Positions 22,052 through 36,000 of a stretch of 64,000 bases of DNA are shown in pieces. Each line of letters opens with the position of its first letter. The first letter of the stretch is position 1. The notes beneath the pieces were generated by a model. It had not been told where the DNA came from. It saw only the letters and a program-made list of their open reading frames with translations, and did no database searches. Source of the DNA: Sclerurus mexicanus (lineage: Eukaryota > Chordata > Aves > Passeriformes > Furnariidae); contig VWZF01003331.1 of NCBI GenBank assembly GCA_013396755.1, positions 65,617 to 129,616 of the forward strand, read 5' to 3'. The position numbers and the translations under genes are program-made.

Positions 22052-25000
22052 AAGTTTTCCACTCTCTGAAAAACAAAGTCAAGGAAATACAAAAGACGCC
22101 CATAAAACAAAATGAAAAAAAAAGGAATCTAAACCACAAACACACACAAAAAGATACAAGTCTGAGTCTGAAAATCACCATTGAGGCTTCCATGAAGCCT
22201 ACAAGCATGCAGAACATAATTCAGCTTCTTGTTGGCTAGGTTATTTGACGGGGATCAATATAACACTGCAATGCTCTTCTGAGACCAGTTCATTCTGCAA
22301 GATATGAGTGTGTGCAAAGGGAAGAGCCCTACCACTCCCAGTTTCAACAAAGATTATTTTTACTATTTAAAATTTTACAGTAAAAATTAGGTAATAATCA
22401 GGAGAAATTCTCCCTTAGTCATGAAAAAATGTCCCCCAGCAGTCTCACAGAACAGTTCAGGAGAGAGAGGCACATACTTCATTAGAATTAAAAACTAACA
22501 AAGGACTTCAAACAAAAAAATAACCCGTTCATTTGACACTTTTTAAAAACGACAAATTTGGGAAAAAAGAAAATTTTCACAAAAATGCTGCTATTAATGA
22601 TTCATATCCCATTTGTTTTTTATTTCTCAGACCAGCATATCATATGTGCTCTGTCACTGTTATTCTCTGTTGCTTCACATCAGCCACTGGAAAAGAACAA
22701 AATGAGAAGCTCTGCCCAAGAGGCATGTGAAGTGGACTACAACCTGTAAAACGTGGGCATGAGGACCTCAACCAGTTACTGGGCCCTCAAGAAGCAGCAA
22801 AGCAGTGGCATGGTGGAAACATTTGGTCAAAGTCTTGCTCGGAAATGGTCCCTCATCTGAAAATGGAAGTAGATGATGGGATTGCAGAGGCTTCAAGCTA
22901 CACACTTGCCCTTGCTGGTGGGGTGGGTACAGCCTCAGAAGATAAAGGATATTCACTCTGGGGACAAGAATGTTCTCTCCACAGCCAGGCCATCCAAATT
23001 TACCATGCTGAGCCTATGACTTTGTTTCCAAGTTATTGAGTGGATGGAAAGCTGAGCTACAATGGCAAAGTAATACATTTAAAAACTAAATATTGTTTAT
23101 TTTACTCCTTATAAGTATCCATGCTTTGACCCCTTTGCCGAAGAGATAACAAGGAGCTGGGTCTCTAAACTCAGCTTTCTGTGCTGGGACATTGCTGACA
23201 ACCACGAGTGTGACTTGCACAATACACATATCAGTTCTGAAAGTAGGAAAGCACTGAAGAACAAGGGTGTTAGAGCCCAGAAACAAGCAAAGTCCCATTT
23301 CCATATTAAGTGCAGTACAATACATCCACTTTGCTATACAGACTTGATGAAAACAATGGTATTTTTAACTTTTGATGACACTAGGAGTAGGAGAAGGCTC
23401 TGAATTTACAGGTTTTACATTGGTTGACATTTTCTTTTTTTTTATTGGTATTATTAGAACAGAATAAACTTGTGAAAGGTAAGGACATAAGATCAGTGCA
23501 ATTGATTAATATAACTAATAAAAGACACTTGTCTTTTTATGACACAAGATGAAAACCAGACACAAACGTACTTTTGAGGTTTTTTTCTGCATATGTCTCA
23601 AAGGTTCCTTTGTCCACTTTCTAGATTGCTCCTAGAAATGCCTTTCTCAAGTGGTGATTATTCATGGTTTCACAATGGACATGGAGGTCACTATTAGAAT
23701 CAAAAAATTAAAACCTCCAAATTTTTCTTTTGCCATTAACTTCTAATATGGAACAAAAAAAGTCTTTATTTCCTTCAATAATAGATAAGGGTCAAAGGCT
23801 ACACATTAAAATCCCCTCCATTAGGCACAGTCAATTGAATTTTGAAGTTGGGTATTCTATTCTGGAGTCTTGGTTGGGAACTAAAAATAAGAAAAAGTCA
23901 CATTTCCTGGAAAAAAAAAAAAAAGCCTGAGGACAAAGGGACCTGCTCACAAGTGTTCACACGACTCTGGGCTATAGCAGCACTACAGACCAGGTTCTGA
24001 CTCTTAGCTCTAAGGAGGCAGTGATGGATGATGTCCCAGTGTGAAGGCTGAGCAGTGATAAATGAGGCAGCCATGCTGAGCACACTCAGGGTAGCATGGT
24101 AGTTTTACAACACATCATAAAACAACACTGGCTGCTGCTTTGATGGACAAAACTCATGGAGACTGGAGAGGAAATATCAGCTGTCTGTGACAAGGCATTG
24201 GGAAGTTCCGGCTGGCAACTGAATACAAACAAGAATACAAACTGAATACAAACACCTTTGCTGCTGCTTCTGCTGGGACAGCAACAACAGACATTTTGTA
24301 GGCAAAGACAGCTCACATCTTTCCTCTGTGGATGGCCATCAGGGGGCTGTGGGTTAAGAATGTTAAGCAACCCAGGAGACAAAACCTCTGAGGTATTTTG
24401 AGCCTCGGTCTTAGACACATAGATGTGTTGGGACATTAGGGACCTTGCTGCTGGACTTTGAAAGAGCCACATGCCAAAGCTGTGTGCTAAAAAATTCACA
24501 GAGATTAACTGAGTCAGTTCATGTTTTCACCAGTCCTTTATGTGTATTTTCCTTGATGAATGTAGGGCCCTTAAGCCTGGGTGAGAGAAGAGTCACTGGC
24601 TGATACATCTCCACTCACAGGGGACCCATCTCTCAGACCTGCAGCTCTGTGAGAGCAACCAGGGACAGCACTGGGTCCAGCTAACACAGGGAGCTGGTGT
24701 GGGCAGCTGGGGGCTGGGGGGAAAGAGGTGTTGAAAAGGATTAAAACAAAATCAAAGTGACAGCCCTTTGCTAATGCCTATTTTGTTGTCTTAGTTGTTG
24801 ACCCTGGATGGCACAGAGTGGCATGGTAAGAAAGCAAGGTGAGTGAGAGTTCAAGATACCAAAGCATGGGCTTAGCTGAACAACCACTGTCTGGGTTTGT
24901 GCTGGAATCTAAAATCAAACATACAGTCTCTGACACACAGAGGGAGGGGAAGAAGGAGGAAGGAGAAGGCTAGCTGAGCCTCACTGCCAAGTGGGAACCA

Positions 25001-27414
25001 AGAGCAAATACCCTCTGAAGGTGGCCCCAGCCTGTCCCTGGAAGTACAGGAGTGTTCCTCTTTGTCTGGCACTCACTTAAATGTAGAAGGTACTAAATCT
25101 CCTTCACAGAGCTCCAGAAATACCTGGCACAGTCATTGACTGTGTAAGAGTGGGAGTCATCACATTCACCCTTGGCTGCCCAGAGTGAAGAGGAAGCAAG
25201 TCAGCTGGGCTCTGCTGTAGCTTATGGAGGGAGGCATCACCAGCCATTAACTAAGCCCCCAGCAGGGCAACCTCATTTCCCCAGAACCCCATCCTGAAAC
25301 TCAGCCACACATATCACCTGTCAGAGTCACTCTCTGCCTCTGAGCAATGACTGTAACGACACTGCAGTTGCATTATCCAAGGCTGAAAATTCTCCTACAC
25401 ATGCCTGACTCCCACACGTGAGCACAGTGTTAAGAAGTTAAGAAAGTGCAGCAGTTCTCAGAGGCAATACTGAAGACAGAGAGGTTTGAAGACAACTTTC
25501 AGTTCCTTTTGTCCTCCACAAAGTCAGAGTATTTTTAAAAATGGCTCATCCTTTATTCAATTGCACAATTTAATTTTTCTTATTTGATAAAATTTATCCT
25601 GTGTAATGGGCTAGATAGATGACCTCATGTATCCCTATAATCCTGGCCTTTTTTAAAATCCCTAACTTTCTTGATTCTGTAAATGTGTATGTCATTGGGG
25701 TCTAGGTCCACACTGAATACAACATACAGCTAAACTGAAAAAAATAAATCTTTACAAGAAGAAAAATGGAGATCAGGAGCATGGCACCAGTGAATAGTGA
25801 CCCAAGAGAAATAAATGGAAGTATCAGTTTTAGGAGAGAGAGGGTTGTCCTCCAGGCTTCAGGTACTGAATACATCTCCCCTCACACTGAGCTCAGGGTA
25901 AAACCCCTACACAGAAGTATCTGACTCTCCTGCCCAGTCTTCCCCAGACACCAACAGCAATGTGGTTCTAAGAAATGTACGCAAAGATTCAAAAGTCAGA
26001 TATCAAAGGGAGAAAAACACACTGGTGGAAAGTATCAGAAACCAAACAAATTAAAACAAGTATGCCGTCCTGTACACAGTCTGCTGTGCCTGCTATCAGG
26101 AAAGTTCATTGGTAGACACATCTGTATCACAGATTGCTTGGCACCTCTCCTTTGAAAAACCCTTGGTCCCACCTCTTGTCAACTCACTGGCCTGTAATCC
26201 TGAAGTTTGGACTACTCAAATTTGTGTGATATGCGTGACTACAGATGGTCCAATAGTAAGTTGGACATTTCTGTGAAAAGTACATATTTCTACCCATGTT
26301 TGATGCAAAATTTTTATTCACCATGAAGTGGTAAAAGGACTAGACCTTCCCTAGAAGGGAATTTCTGCTCCTTCATTGTGCCTAAGGCGTACACGGATGA
26401 GTAAAGATGCCATGAACTCTGAGTTTGGCTTGATACCCTGGGCTCTCAGAGCACTCTCTGTGCAAAGCAGGGGAGAAGGAAGCACACTTCAGACCCATGA
26501 ATTGCTAAATTGCAATTCAGAGCAAATGTTGCCCTACGGCTGCCAAAGTTGAATGCAGAGGAATAAGAAACCTGGATCCAGTCCCAGGCAGGGTATGTTT
26601 GGTCTGATGCAAACAAACATGTTTGCATTGATCTGGACCTCAAAACACAGCAGGAAACAAAAACAGTCCCCAGGCATGAGGACATTAACCCTCATGATTC
26701 AAGAACAAGATGTAAGAAATATCAATGGGGCATTATAGTGGCAGCATTGCAAAGCAATGGGACCTCAGAACTACAGCTGTTGGCCATTGCCTGCACCCTG
26801 TTCTCACCCATCGTGCTGCAGGCTTCTTGACCTGCTCCCCTGTGTAACCCTGCAGTGTTCCCCAACAAGCTGGACATTTTTATCCAGAATCCTCGAAGTC
26901 TGGCTTTGTAGTTTTCCTTTCTTTTTAACTTTTATTTGGAGAGGCATTAAGATCTCCTGTTGACCAGTGCACTGCAGTGAAGTACACACCTGCAAACTCC
27001 CTTTTCTGCATTCTGGGGAGTTAGTTCTGTTTTCCTAACAAGACAGTGTCTTTACTGGTTCAGGATCCTCTTCAGGTTCAGAATGAGGGTAGGCATCACT
27101 TCTGCATCTCATGTCAATAATAAGCATTATAGAGACCTCCAGATCTCAGTAAATAATGAGGCAGGCTCCTAGAAATTATGTTTGAAATAATAAATCTGAG
27201 CTTGTCTTCTTTGTTTCTAGTGTTTTCCAACCAATAACGACCATCTTTTCAAACTCTCATCTGCAATTTGGACACCATGCAGCATGTTGTGGCCATTTCT
27301 TAGCCCAAGAGGAGAATGTCATATAACTCAGAACTGTACAACCGGGACTGAGAAAAATTAGAAACCAACAGACATTCATTGAGGCTGCCAAACTGGGGAA
27401 ATGATACAGCTCAG

Positions 27415-27498
27415 GTTTTTGGTTGGTTGGTTGGTTGGGTTGGTTTTTGTTTGGTTGGTTTGGGGTTTTTATTGTTGTTGCTGTTGCTGTTGCTGTTC
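27415..27498. repeat. G/T-rich (GGTT)n and (TTG/CTG)n tract
   Basis: Successive GGTT units with T runs (about 27417-27470) pass into TTGTTGCTGTTGCTGTTGCTG triplets (about 27471-27498). Strand asymmetry is strong. Confidence 0.88.
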
Positions 27499-30242
27499 AG
27501 ATCAGTCTGTTCCATTTGCTGTGCTGATCTGGCAAAAAGTGATCCAAATGATGTCCCATTGCAGACTTCCCACACAGGGCTCTTCCTCTGACCCTATGTC
27601 CCCAAGATTTTTCCCTTTCTGCTCCTTTTCATGTGGTGTCTCCCTTCCATTACCTTGGACACTTGCAGCCGCTCTGCTTTTCATCTACAGAACAAGTCCA
27701 GCTCCAACCATCATTCAGCCGGTGAATTAAATTTCTTTTCTTCTCCACTTTTCTTTCTTTACTCTTTACTTTGTCTTTTCTGTTGTGCTCTAAATATATA
27801 TGTATATTTGTCTCTTGTTTCACTAGGAAATAAAACAACACATAAAAGAAAAAGCACAACTATCACTGCTTTTACCTTCCCGAGTGAAACAACCTGAAAT
27901 CCCATATTCTATTGAATGGATAACAATGGTACCTGAATGTGGATGAAAACTCCTGAAGGCAATTTTCTTTTGTATAGACATCCTTGTCAAAATCAAAATG
28001 TGTCCAAGGAAGACACCAAATTGTAAAATATGCCATTTTCATTAAGTCAAAGTATATTGGTTTGACGTTTTTATTCTAGTACTGGTGCTGTTGTAGCACA
28101 TTTCTTACCTAGCATTTTATTATAATGTTTCTCTTTATTAAAGTTAAAAAACTGCAAAATGAAAACATACTGAATTACTGAAGTAAAATCTTTCAAGGAT
28201 CTTAAGTCACACCTTTTTTATTCAAATGTGAATTCATCAGGAATTTTAAAGTGCTGGCTTTGCATTTGGATATAGTTCAATATGAAATGCCAAGATATAT
28301 ACACAGCATTCCTCTCCCTTCCTCCCTCCTCCTTGGAATGGAACAGTTGGCTTCTTGCTGCTCCAGGTGCACTCCCATCCATCGTGGGACTCCTTTTGCA
28401 GGTAGCAGTTATCATAACTTGCTATTATTTAAAAACACACTTCATGAGCTGCCAGTAACACCATAGGTTGGCTTTAAAGTTGATGTTGCTAATGACAAAA
28501 TGCATCAAACCATGTCCTAGCTACTGATGGGAAAGTCACTTATTTGTGCTCAGGAGATACGAAACCAACAAAGTAATATGTTAGTTCAAATGACAATGCA
28601 GAAGTAAATAAAGTTCACATCAGTGCAGAGTAGATAAAAAAGTTCTCTGCTTCATTTCCAATTATTTTTACTTCTGAAAAGCAGAATTTAATGGAACTTT
28701 TCTAATAAAACACCAAAATGTTTGAACTCATCTACTTGCACCAACGCAGGGTGCACTGACAACATGCTCGCTACAGCTTAGGTGTTTTGATTTCAATTTC
28801 ACACCATTAATTCCTTATTACATTTAATTAAAATGAGATGTGCATTTAAAGCAAACAAAGATGTTCACAAGGTCTTTTCACTGGATTGACTAAAGCTGTT
28901 TAAAGTCCTGGTCTCAGGCAAGTCTTAGCCATGTTCCATCACTGATGAGGCTGAACTGATATGTAGAAGGAAGATGTCTTCAAGATCCTGCAAAGCTGAA
29001 ACATGAGTGATAGAAACACATCATTCTTCCACTGCCCCATCACATGTTCACCTTGTTGCTTTTCAAGTAGAAGCCTGTATAGTCAAACCCTTGCCTATAT
29101 GCCCCTAAACAAAGAACCTGCTTGTACAACACGTCTGAGGGAGAATACATTTGAGTATTTTTCATCTATCCTGCAAACACTTACCTGGAACAACAGGAAA
29201 TCCAGGTGTTGAGATGATTGTTCAGTTGGTGTCTACCACCTCACATGAAGTGGTGGCAACAGTAAACTAAGCCAAACTACCCAAGAATAGAATAAAAACC
29301 CTGTGAAAAATAACAAAACATCTCTGACTTCAATAGGATTGTGAGAAAAGATCCAAAATGCTCTTTTGATAGTCATAACAGTTTGTGTCTCAGTGGAAAG
29401 ACATTAATGCACCACAAACTTTAAAAAAATGAATTTTTCTGCTTAAGCATTATGCATTGCTTCTCAGATCAAGATAACATTTGTACAAATCTCTCTGTAT
29501 GAAGCAAAGTGAACTTTGGTGATGAGATAGAAAGTCTAGGGAGGAGCCATGGGCAAATTACTGTTGAGTTTCTTCTTCATGGGATAATTAAACAGAGTTC
29601 ATCTTCAATATGATCCATGTGACTTTTGGATGGAGTAGAGATGATATGAATTTTTTCCTTTTTTTTCCCCCCTCACAGCTGTGATGCCACTCTGTTTTAT
29701 GCACTGACTTCACCTTTTAGCTCTGCATAGGTAGAAATCACTTTGATGAGATGTTTACAGTCCTGTAACCTCTTCTTCCAACCTCATCCAGGGAGTTGAC
29801 CTCCAACCAACTTTCCTATGTTTGCTCACCTATTTCTGCCTTGGCACAGTGGAAGCCAAAAAAAAGCTGGTTTTCATAACAAGAAAAAAGCACCTTCTCT
29901 CCTTCACACAGAAATTATAAAATATCTCATGAAAGACTTGACAGTGGTTCAGTGAAAATTCCCCTGTCCTCTTGTTCAACTACCATGAGCAGAAACAATT
30001 AAAACTGAGGCTTTGATTCTTGAGTGCATTGGTGTCAGGGCTGGACCCTCCCTAATTCCTCCTCGCAGTCTGGGAGCTCTGTAAGAGAGTGGTTAGTCTT
30101 TAATGTGCATACCCTGTAGACCCACATAATAAGAAAAGGCTCTTCCTTTCCAAAAGTTGTAGTAGCTTCTATTTCATTCCATGCCTCCTGGAAATAGTCC
30201 ATCCACCTTAGTTGTCATCTGGCCCTCAAACATGACAGCAGA

Positions 30243-30567
30243 AAATCATAGAATCACAGAATATGCTGAGTTGGAAGGGACTCATCAGGGTTATTGAGTC
30301 CAACTCCTGGCCCTGTGCAGGACACCCCAAGAATCACCTCATGTGCCTGAGAGCGTTGTTCAAGTGCTTCTTGAACTTCAACAGGCTTGGTGCTGTGGCC
30401 ACTTCCTTGGGGAGTCTGTTCCAGTGCTCAGCCACCCTCTGGGTAGAAAATCTTTTTCCTGATATCCATCCTAAACCTCCTCTGACTCAGTTTCATGCTA
30501 TTTCCTTGAGTCCTGTCACTGGTCACAAGAGTGAAGAGATGAGGCACTGCCCACCAGACCTGTCCAC
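30243..30567 (-). mobile_element. CR1 LINE, 3'-end fragment
   Basis: The plus strand begins AATCATAGAATCACAGAAT, the reverse complement of the CR1 terminal octamer repeat. GAGTTGGAAGGGACTCAT, GAGTCCAACTCCTGGCCCTG, GTTCCAGTGCTC and CACCCTCTGGGTAGAAAATC follow, all typical of CR1 3' ends in reverse. The fragment is 5'-truncated. Confidence 0.92.
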
Positions 30568-31199
30568 CCTGGAATTTTAGCAGCAGTGTCTTAGCTATGT
30601 GACTGCTGTCATCCAGCTAGGATCCTGGTTATGGCACTCAAGGGAAAGATGAAAGAATCGTAATCATTATTATGCTTATTTTCACCAGACTTGGGTTCCA
30701 CAGTATTTCCCTTTCTTTAATGTAGAGTTGTGACAAGACATGAAATACCGGGCAGCTGGAAAGTGTATTTCTCTCCATTGTCCAGCTGTGACTCTCAGAG
30801 CACTATAAATTGCTGAAGATGTTGCCTTCATGAATCTTACATCCTTCTCCTGGCTGATGGATGTGAGAATATGTATAATACTCCATTGTCTGGAGTCCTA
30901 CATGATACAGGCACTCACTCATTACTGTACTTTGGCTGGATTGTCTCCTCATGTGTACAGTTTAATATACACACTGCCATCACCAGAATGAGACTCATTT
31001 ATACTATCTGTATTTTAAACTACAAAGTTGTTAAAGTGTTTGGGGCTTAGGTTTGTGTTTTTTGGGTTTTGGGGATTTTTTTTTTTTAAATGGAACTTGT
31101 GAATCTAACATTTTTGGAGAAAGCTCAGATTGTTAAGGAATCAGCAGGACACATCACCAAGCTACAATAGGTTCACTTTCATGTGGATGCTGTAGCAGG

Positions 31200-31750
31200 C
31201 TAGCCTTCACGGAAAAACTCTGAATGTGAATTTAGCTAGTTTTGGATAAAGACGCCTTTCAGCGTCAATAAACACCATGAATGCAGCCACGGTAGAGTTA
31301 CAACTTAATGAGATGAGGGGAAGTGCACAGGGTCAGGCCTCATCTCCCGGCCTCTGTCATGCTAATCAGCTGGGCAGCCTGCAGCTGAAAAACTGCTGGA
31401 ATTTTTATCTGCATTTCATTTAGTTGGAAGGAAATTGACCCAGATGGTCCACAAAGGCAATAGAAGGCTGGCAAGCAGTCTAGTGCTGCACACTTTTCCG
31501 AGGGGCTGCACTTGTCCGCCCGTCCCTCTTGGAGCCCAAAACATAAAAGATTAAAACAGCGTAAGGGAATTGATTTCATGATTTTTAGATAATTTCCCTA
31601 AGATTTCAGAAAAGACCTAAAAAACCTAATTTAATCAGCCAGGAGCTCAATAGTAATTAAAGGGAAGAAAAGCTGAGATAATGAAAGAGGTGGTGGGGAT
31701 TTTTGCCGTTGCTGGTGGGAACCTTTCTTAATTAGAAAAAGTCTAAAATC
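31200..31750. promoter_or_regulatory. Candidate conserved enhancer block
   Basis: Unique sequence without repeats, with clustered homeodomain and E-box cores: CTAATCAGCTG (E-box CAGCTG 31367-31372), CAGCTG (31382-31387), TAATTTAATC (about 31627-31636) and TAATTA (31654-31659). The density is higher than in neighbouring DNA. Enhancer activity is an inference; an alignment would be needed. Confidence 0.25.
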
Positions 31751-34700
31751 TAAATGATGTTAATGATGACAAGCATGAACATTTATTGCAAAGACACTGT
31801 ATCCTTGGTCAGTTTAGATGATAGATTGCCAAATCTGATAAACTTCCTTAGAAAAAGCTAAAATAATTTGTTATGCATTTGTCCAAGCCAAGTATTTCCA
31901 TGTGTTTGCTCAAATGAACCATATTGGTGTCACTGTTATTCCTTTGCCCAAAGCTCAGATATTTGCACAAGTGATTCTACACCATCTGCTCATGGAATCA
32001 CCTATTTTGCTTTGAAAGCTTAATTAAAACTCTAGTAAAAGTAAGGCCGCTTCAGATTCCACCTACTTTTTCACTGTATACTTAGAGATTACAACATTTC
32101 AAAGCAAGTACAGCAACCTCATGGAGGGCCAGGTGAAGGCATATCTACTTAATTGGAAATTATAAAACATAACTGCAATCATATTATATAAAGTATTTTG
32201 TAAGGGCAAACTTTCAGACAGAAATTGTCATGACAGCCCAGAATTGCATGAAGATGGTAGAAATGACTGGGGATCCTTTATCTTCCAGTTGTACCAGTGA
32301 AGATTCTGTCCCCTACCTCCACTCTGCCTTGAATTACCAGCATTACTCTAGTTGAGGTGAGGCTTCTGCCTTTGTAGACAGTCAGGTGGCCCCAGTCAGC
32401 AGTATGCTAACCCCCCTGGTCTGGATAGTTACGGAACACGTGCAAAGAAGTCTTCCCAGTGCAAGTAACACCCAGCAACTTCGACGGAATGTCTTCTGAT
32501 TTCCATTTGCATGAAAGCGTGTGTAAATCTGGACCAACACCTTTGAGGTTCTGGGTTCAGGAATGCTTTTCTTTTCATGACAGGAATTCTGTCTTTGGGA
32601 AAATGTGATAAAGAAACCCCACCACAAAACCACACAATCGAACGGGCAGTCTGACAGCTAGTGCAGGAACAGAAAAACCGGGATTTTTCAGCTCCTTCTG
32701 GTTCTCTGAGGACTTACAAGTTGGTCCAACTTGTGGCAGCTCAACTGCTAAGGCAGCTGCGTGAGTACATCAGCAAGGTGACCCAAACATACCACCTGGT
32801 CCATGCTGCAAGTGAGACAGACCTGGTCTTTGTCTTCCAAGGTATTAGTGACTCAGCCACGAGTTCTCAAGGATCGTTCCTTCTTATGGTTATGACAACC
32901 ACACTTGAGCTTAAATCTGACACAAAGCACTTATTCTCAGTCCTCTATGAAAAGCAGATTGGGATAATTTCCATTTCCAGCACAGTCAGAAGCCCTAATC
33001 TGCTCCTAATGTCCCTGCTAATATTTCAGTAGCTAAGAATGAATGGAAGAATGATAGGAGTCTTTAGCTCCTTTTCTTGATCTGGCAGTGGCCCCTTTAG
33101 TAACCTAGGGCAATTTAGAGGACAAATATTTAAAAGGGAGACAAGATTTACATGGTTCTGAAGACCAAATACTCAAGATGTAACACCTTAAAATCATACC
33201 TGAGAACCATAAGGCAGCATGTATAGCCACTGTCAGCACTGAAGGTGGATGAAAGAAGTGCTGACACTGCAAGTCCTGGAATTATCATCTCTGAAAAACA
33301 GGAGGAGATAAGTACTTTCCATGTGGCTTTCAATACCCTTGCTTGCCCTCCACTGTAGCAGGGAAGGATGCTGACTGTTGGTGATGTTTGTCTCTCAGGG
33401 AATGAGCACACTGCGTAGGAGTTGTCTCAACTTGCTTGAATGAACAAGCTGGTTCGGCAAGACTTTTAGTTGCACACATCCTCCTATCCTCTCAGGAGCT
33501 GGGAGATAATAGGACCTGATAGACAGTGTGGAGGCCTGAGGTATTCAGTTCATGCACTAGTTACATTAAACTCTGAAGCACCTGAGAAACTCCTTTAAAA
33601 AGTTTAAAACAGCTCTTCCCAGTGCAGGTAGCAAAGGCTTCATTGTAGGATGCTTCCCTGGAAGTAGCAGTGGGCTCAGCAATGCAGCAGAGTGAAAGAC
33701 TTAGAAAGATCAGGTCAGACATTCAACATCATTGGACAAAATTACTCACAGATACAGGTGCTTCTGTCTCCTCGGGAGCCTTCTCAGTGCAGATACAACC
33801 CAACCTTGTTAGCTGAAGAGGGACTCAGTTCTAGACATCCATGGGGCAGGCCCTGATGCATAAGCTACATTATGACTGGTGCCTGAAATCCAGATATAGA
33901 ACCAAAATTGTCTGCTCTTCATACTGACAAGGCAGGATAAAAAAGAGCTTTTTAATTGTAGCTGTACCACTGCTGACCCAGCGCTGCCCCATCTGCAGTG
34001 TGTGTGAGATGCTCACCACCAAGTTGCCTGTTTCATGTTTCAGTGCTGCATGAAATCGCCACTCTGTGTCACAGTAGCTGTGGTGTGTACATGAACTGAA
34101 TTCAGTGTACCATACATGAGTCCCACTCATAAGCTCTGAAGGATGGCTGCAGGGCAAATGATGGACCAAGCTTGCTCTCTGGCCCGTCACGTTCATGAAG
34201 CTCCTGCTGACAGAGTTTGGATAAGCAGAGCAGAAATGGAAGCTAAAATATGAAAAAGAGAAAAAAAAAAACAAAACGCAAACACCAAAACCAAAAAACA
34301 AACCACATCTGTGAAAAAAAGCCATTTCTTTAGAAATCATTCAATACAGTTGAAGAGGCTTGCTATCATCCTGGCACCAGTTTCAGCAGCTATCACTGAA
34401 AAGGGTTACCAGACCAGAAGCCATAGCTGCTGGAGGAAATGGAAAGATTCAGTCCAAAAAAGCTAAAATAAATATAAAAGCTCTTCAACAAACTAAACAC
34501 AGTTCTGGGATTGGAGAGTCCAGTCAGCTCTCACTACAGGACACTGAACGCTGCTGTCATCTAAGTCTGTTTCAAAACATTTCAGTGTCCTTACCACATT
34601 TTCCTTGAAGACTGCAACAGACAAATTTGCTGTTTGTGCTAGAATCCTGGGAAGGTCTCTGGCGAAAACAGGGAGTGTTTATTCAAACATCTGGCAAGGA

Positions 34701-35579
34701 GAGCTACAGGCTGAGCTGGACACTGACTAACTCTCCCTCCCCACTCAGCACAGGTCCATGCTGTGCCAGGGCACAGCCGAGGACCCACACACCTGTGAAG
34801 GTACAGGCAAAACAGAGAGCCCAGAAGAGGACAATAAGAATGACAGTTTGTCCAGAAAGTGTGATATACAATGAAAGAACAGGAGATGCTCTAGTGTATG
34901 CCAGGGATTTTTTGATAATATTTTTCAAACATAGCTGCTGCAAAGAAGGAATAAAATGCACTTCATGCCTACATAGGATAAGAAATAGCATGCTCAGGTG
35001 CAGTGTGGAGGCTCCCATAAGACATTAAAAACACTTCCTAATGGCATGAACAGTGAAGGAGTGGAGCTGTGCTGGAGAGATGTGTGCTGTCCGAACAGCT
35101 TGCAGACACGTCCGTCTGACAGGTAAGGGTGATCGTGTCTTGTGGAGATGGTCTGTACTAAAAGATTGCTTGAAAACCACCCAGCTTTAATTTTGTAATC
35201 TTTCAGAGTGAATCCACTTTGATGACTTCATCTCTCTGCATAGTTTTGGTTTGATTATATAGAGTCACCTTACACCATGTGGAAGGATGTCTGCAAGGAT
35301 TCATCCCTCTAAAAACAGAATAGTGTCAAATATAGGGGGCTGGTATGTGGATACAACACAGAAAAATGTAATAGGTTTGCAAATTCTTGTCCTAAGTCTG
35401 AATTTGATCTCTGTGAACCTGATAGAAAAAGTACTACAGAAATAGTAAAGGGAAATACCTCCAAAAAAGCTAAATTATTTTAACAGAAGAAAAATCATTC
35501 TGTAGAGCTCTGCAGTTTAACTTAAAATTCCACAGAAAGTTAATTCATTAGTAAAGTCACTCAAGCTTGACTAATAACC

Positions 35580-36000
35580 GTCTGAGCCAGAAAATCTAGC
35601 GATTTAAACTAAACCCTTAGTTGTGTGCATAACTTGACGCATATGATGCCAGCTGCTGAAATTGCCATTGCGAACCTCGCTCTGGTTGGCACAATGGGAA
35701 CAAATAGCTCTCAGCTGCAGGTGAAGCGTACCAGACCTTTCTCCTCAATTTTTGTATAGTGTCAGTTCTTCTTAAAAAACAGCCATTAAATTATCGCCAT
35801 TGTCTTGGGGGAATGGTGATTGATGTCTCTTCTTTTATGCTAACTCAGCTTGCCTCTCTGCTCTAAATGGCCTTGTCTTTGGCATGGATGTTGGTAGTAC
35901 ATCATTAGGTTTTGGTACACTTCGTGCTGCCTGCTCGCTCACAGCTTGGCAAACAAGGCTGTCAGATGATGCAGCCACGCAGCGATTAATACAACTCTCC
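35580..36000. promoter_or_regulatory. Candidate conserved enhancer block
   Basis: A repeat-free block with CAGCTG E-boxes at 35650-35655 and 35712-35717, AT-rich homeodomain-type cores (CATTAAATTATCGCC near 35785, GCGATTAATAC near 35983) and TGATTGATG near 35818. The combination of bHLH and homeodomain cores is typical of neural enhancers, but function is not shown by sequence alone. Confidence 0.25.

Larger units (their letters stand above)
16485..30242. other. Long intergenic region, no gene recognised
   Basis: Nearly 14 kb of AT-rich, CpG-poor DNA between two CR1 fragments. Open frames stay under about 140 codons, lie on both strands and match nothing known to me. Listed separately are a CAAA repeat, a G/T-rich tract and a perfect inverted repeat. 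No tRNA, snoRNA or exon with paired splice signals was identified. Confidence 0.55.

Noticed and set aside
24218..24253. Direct repeat ACTGAATACAAAC, 23 bp apart
   Set aside because: Real but short and in low-complexity A-rich DNA; most likely local slippage.
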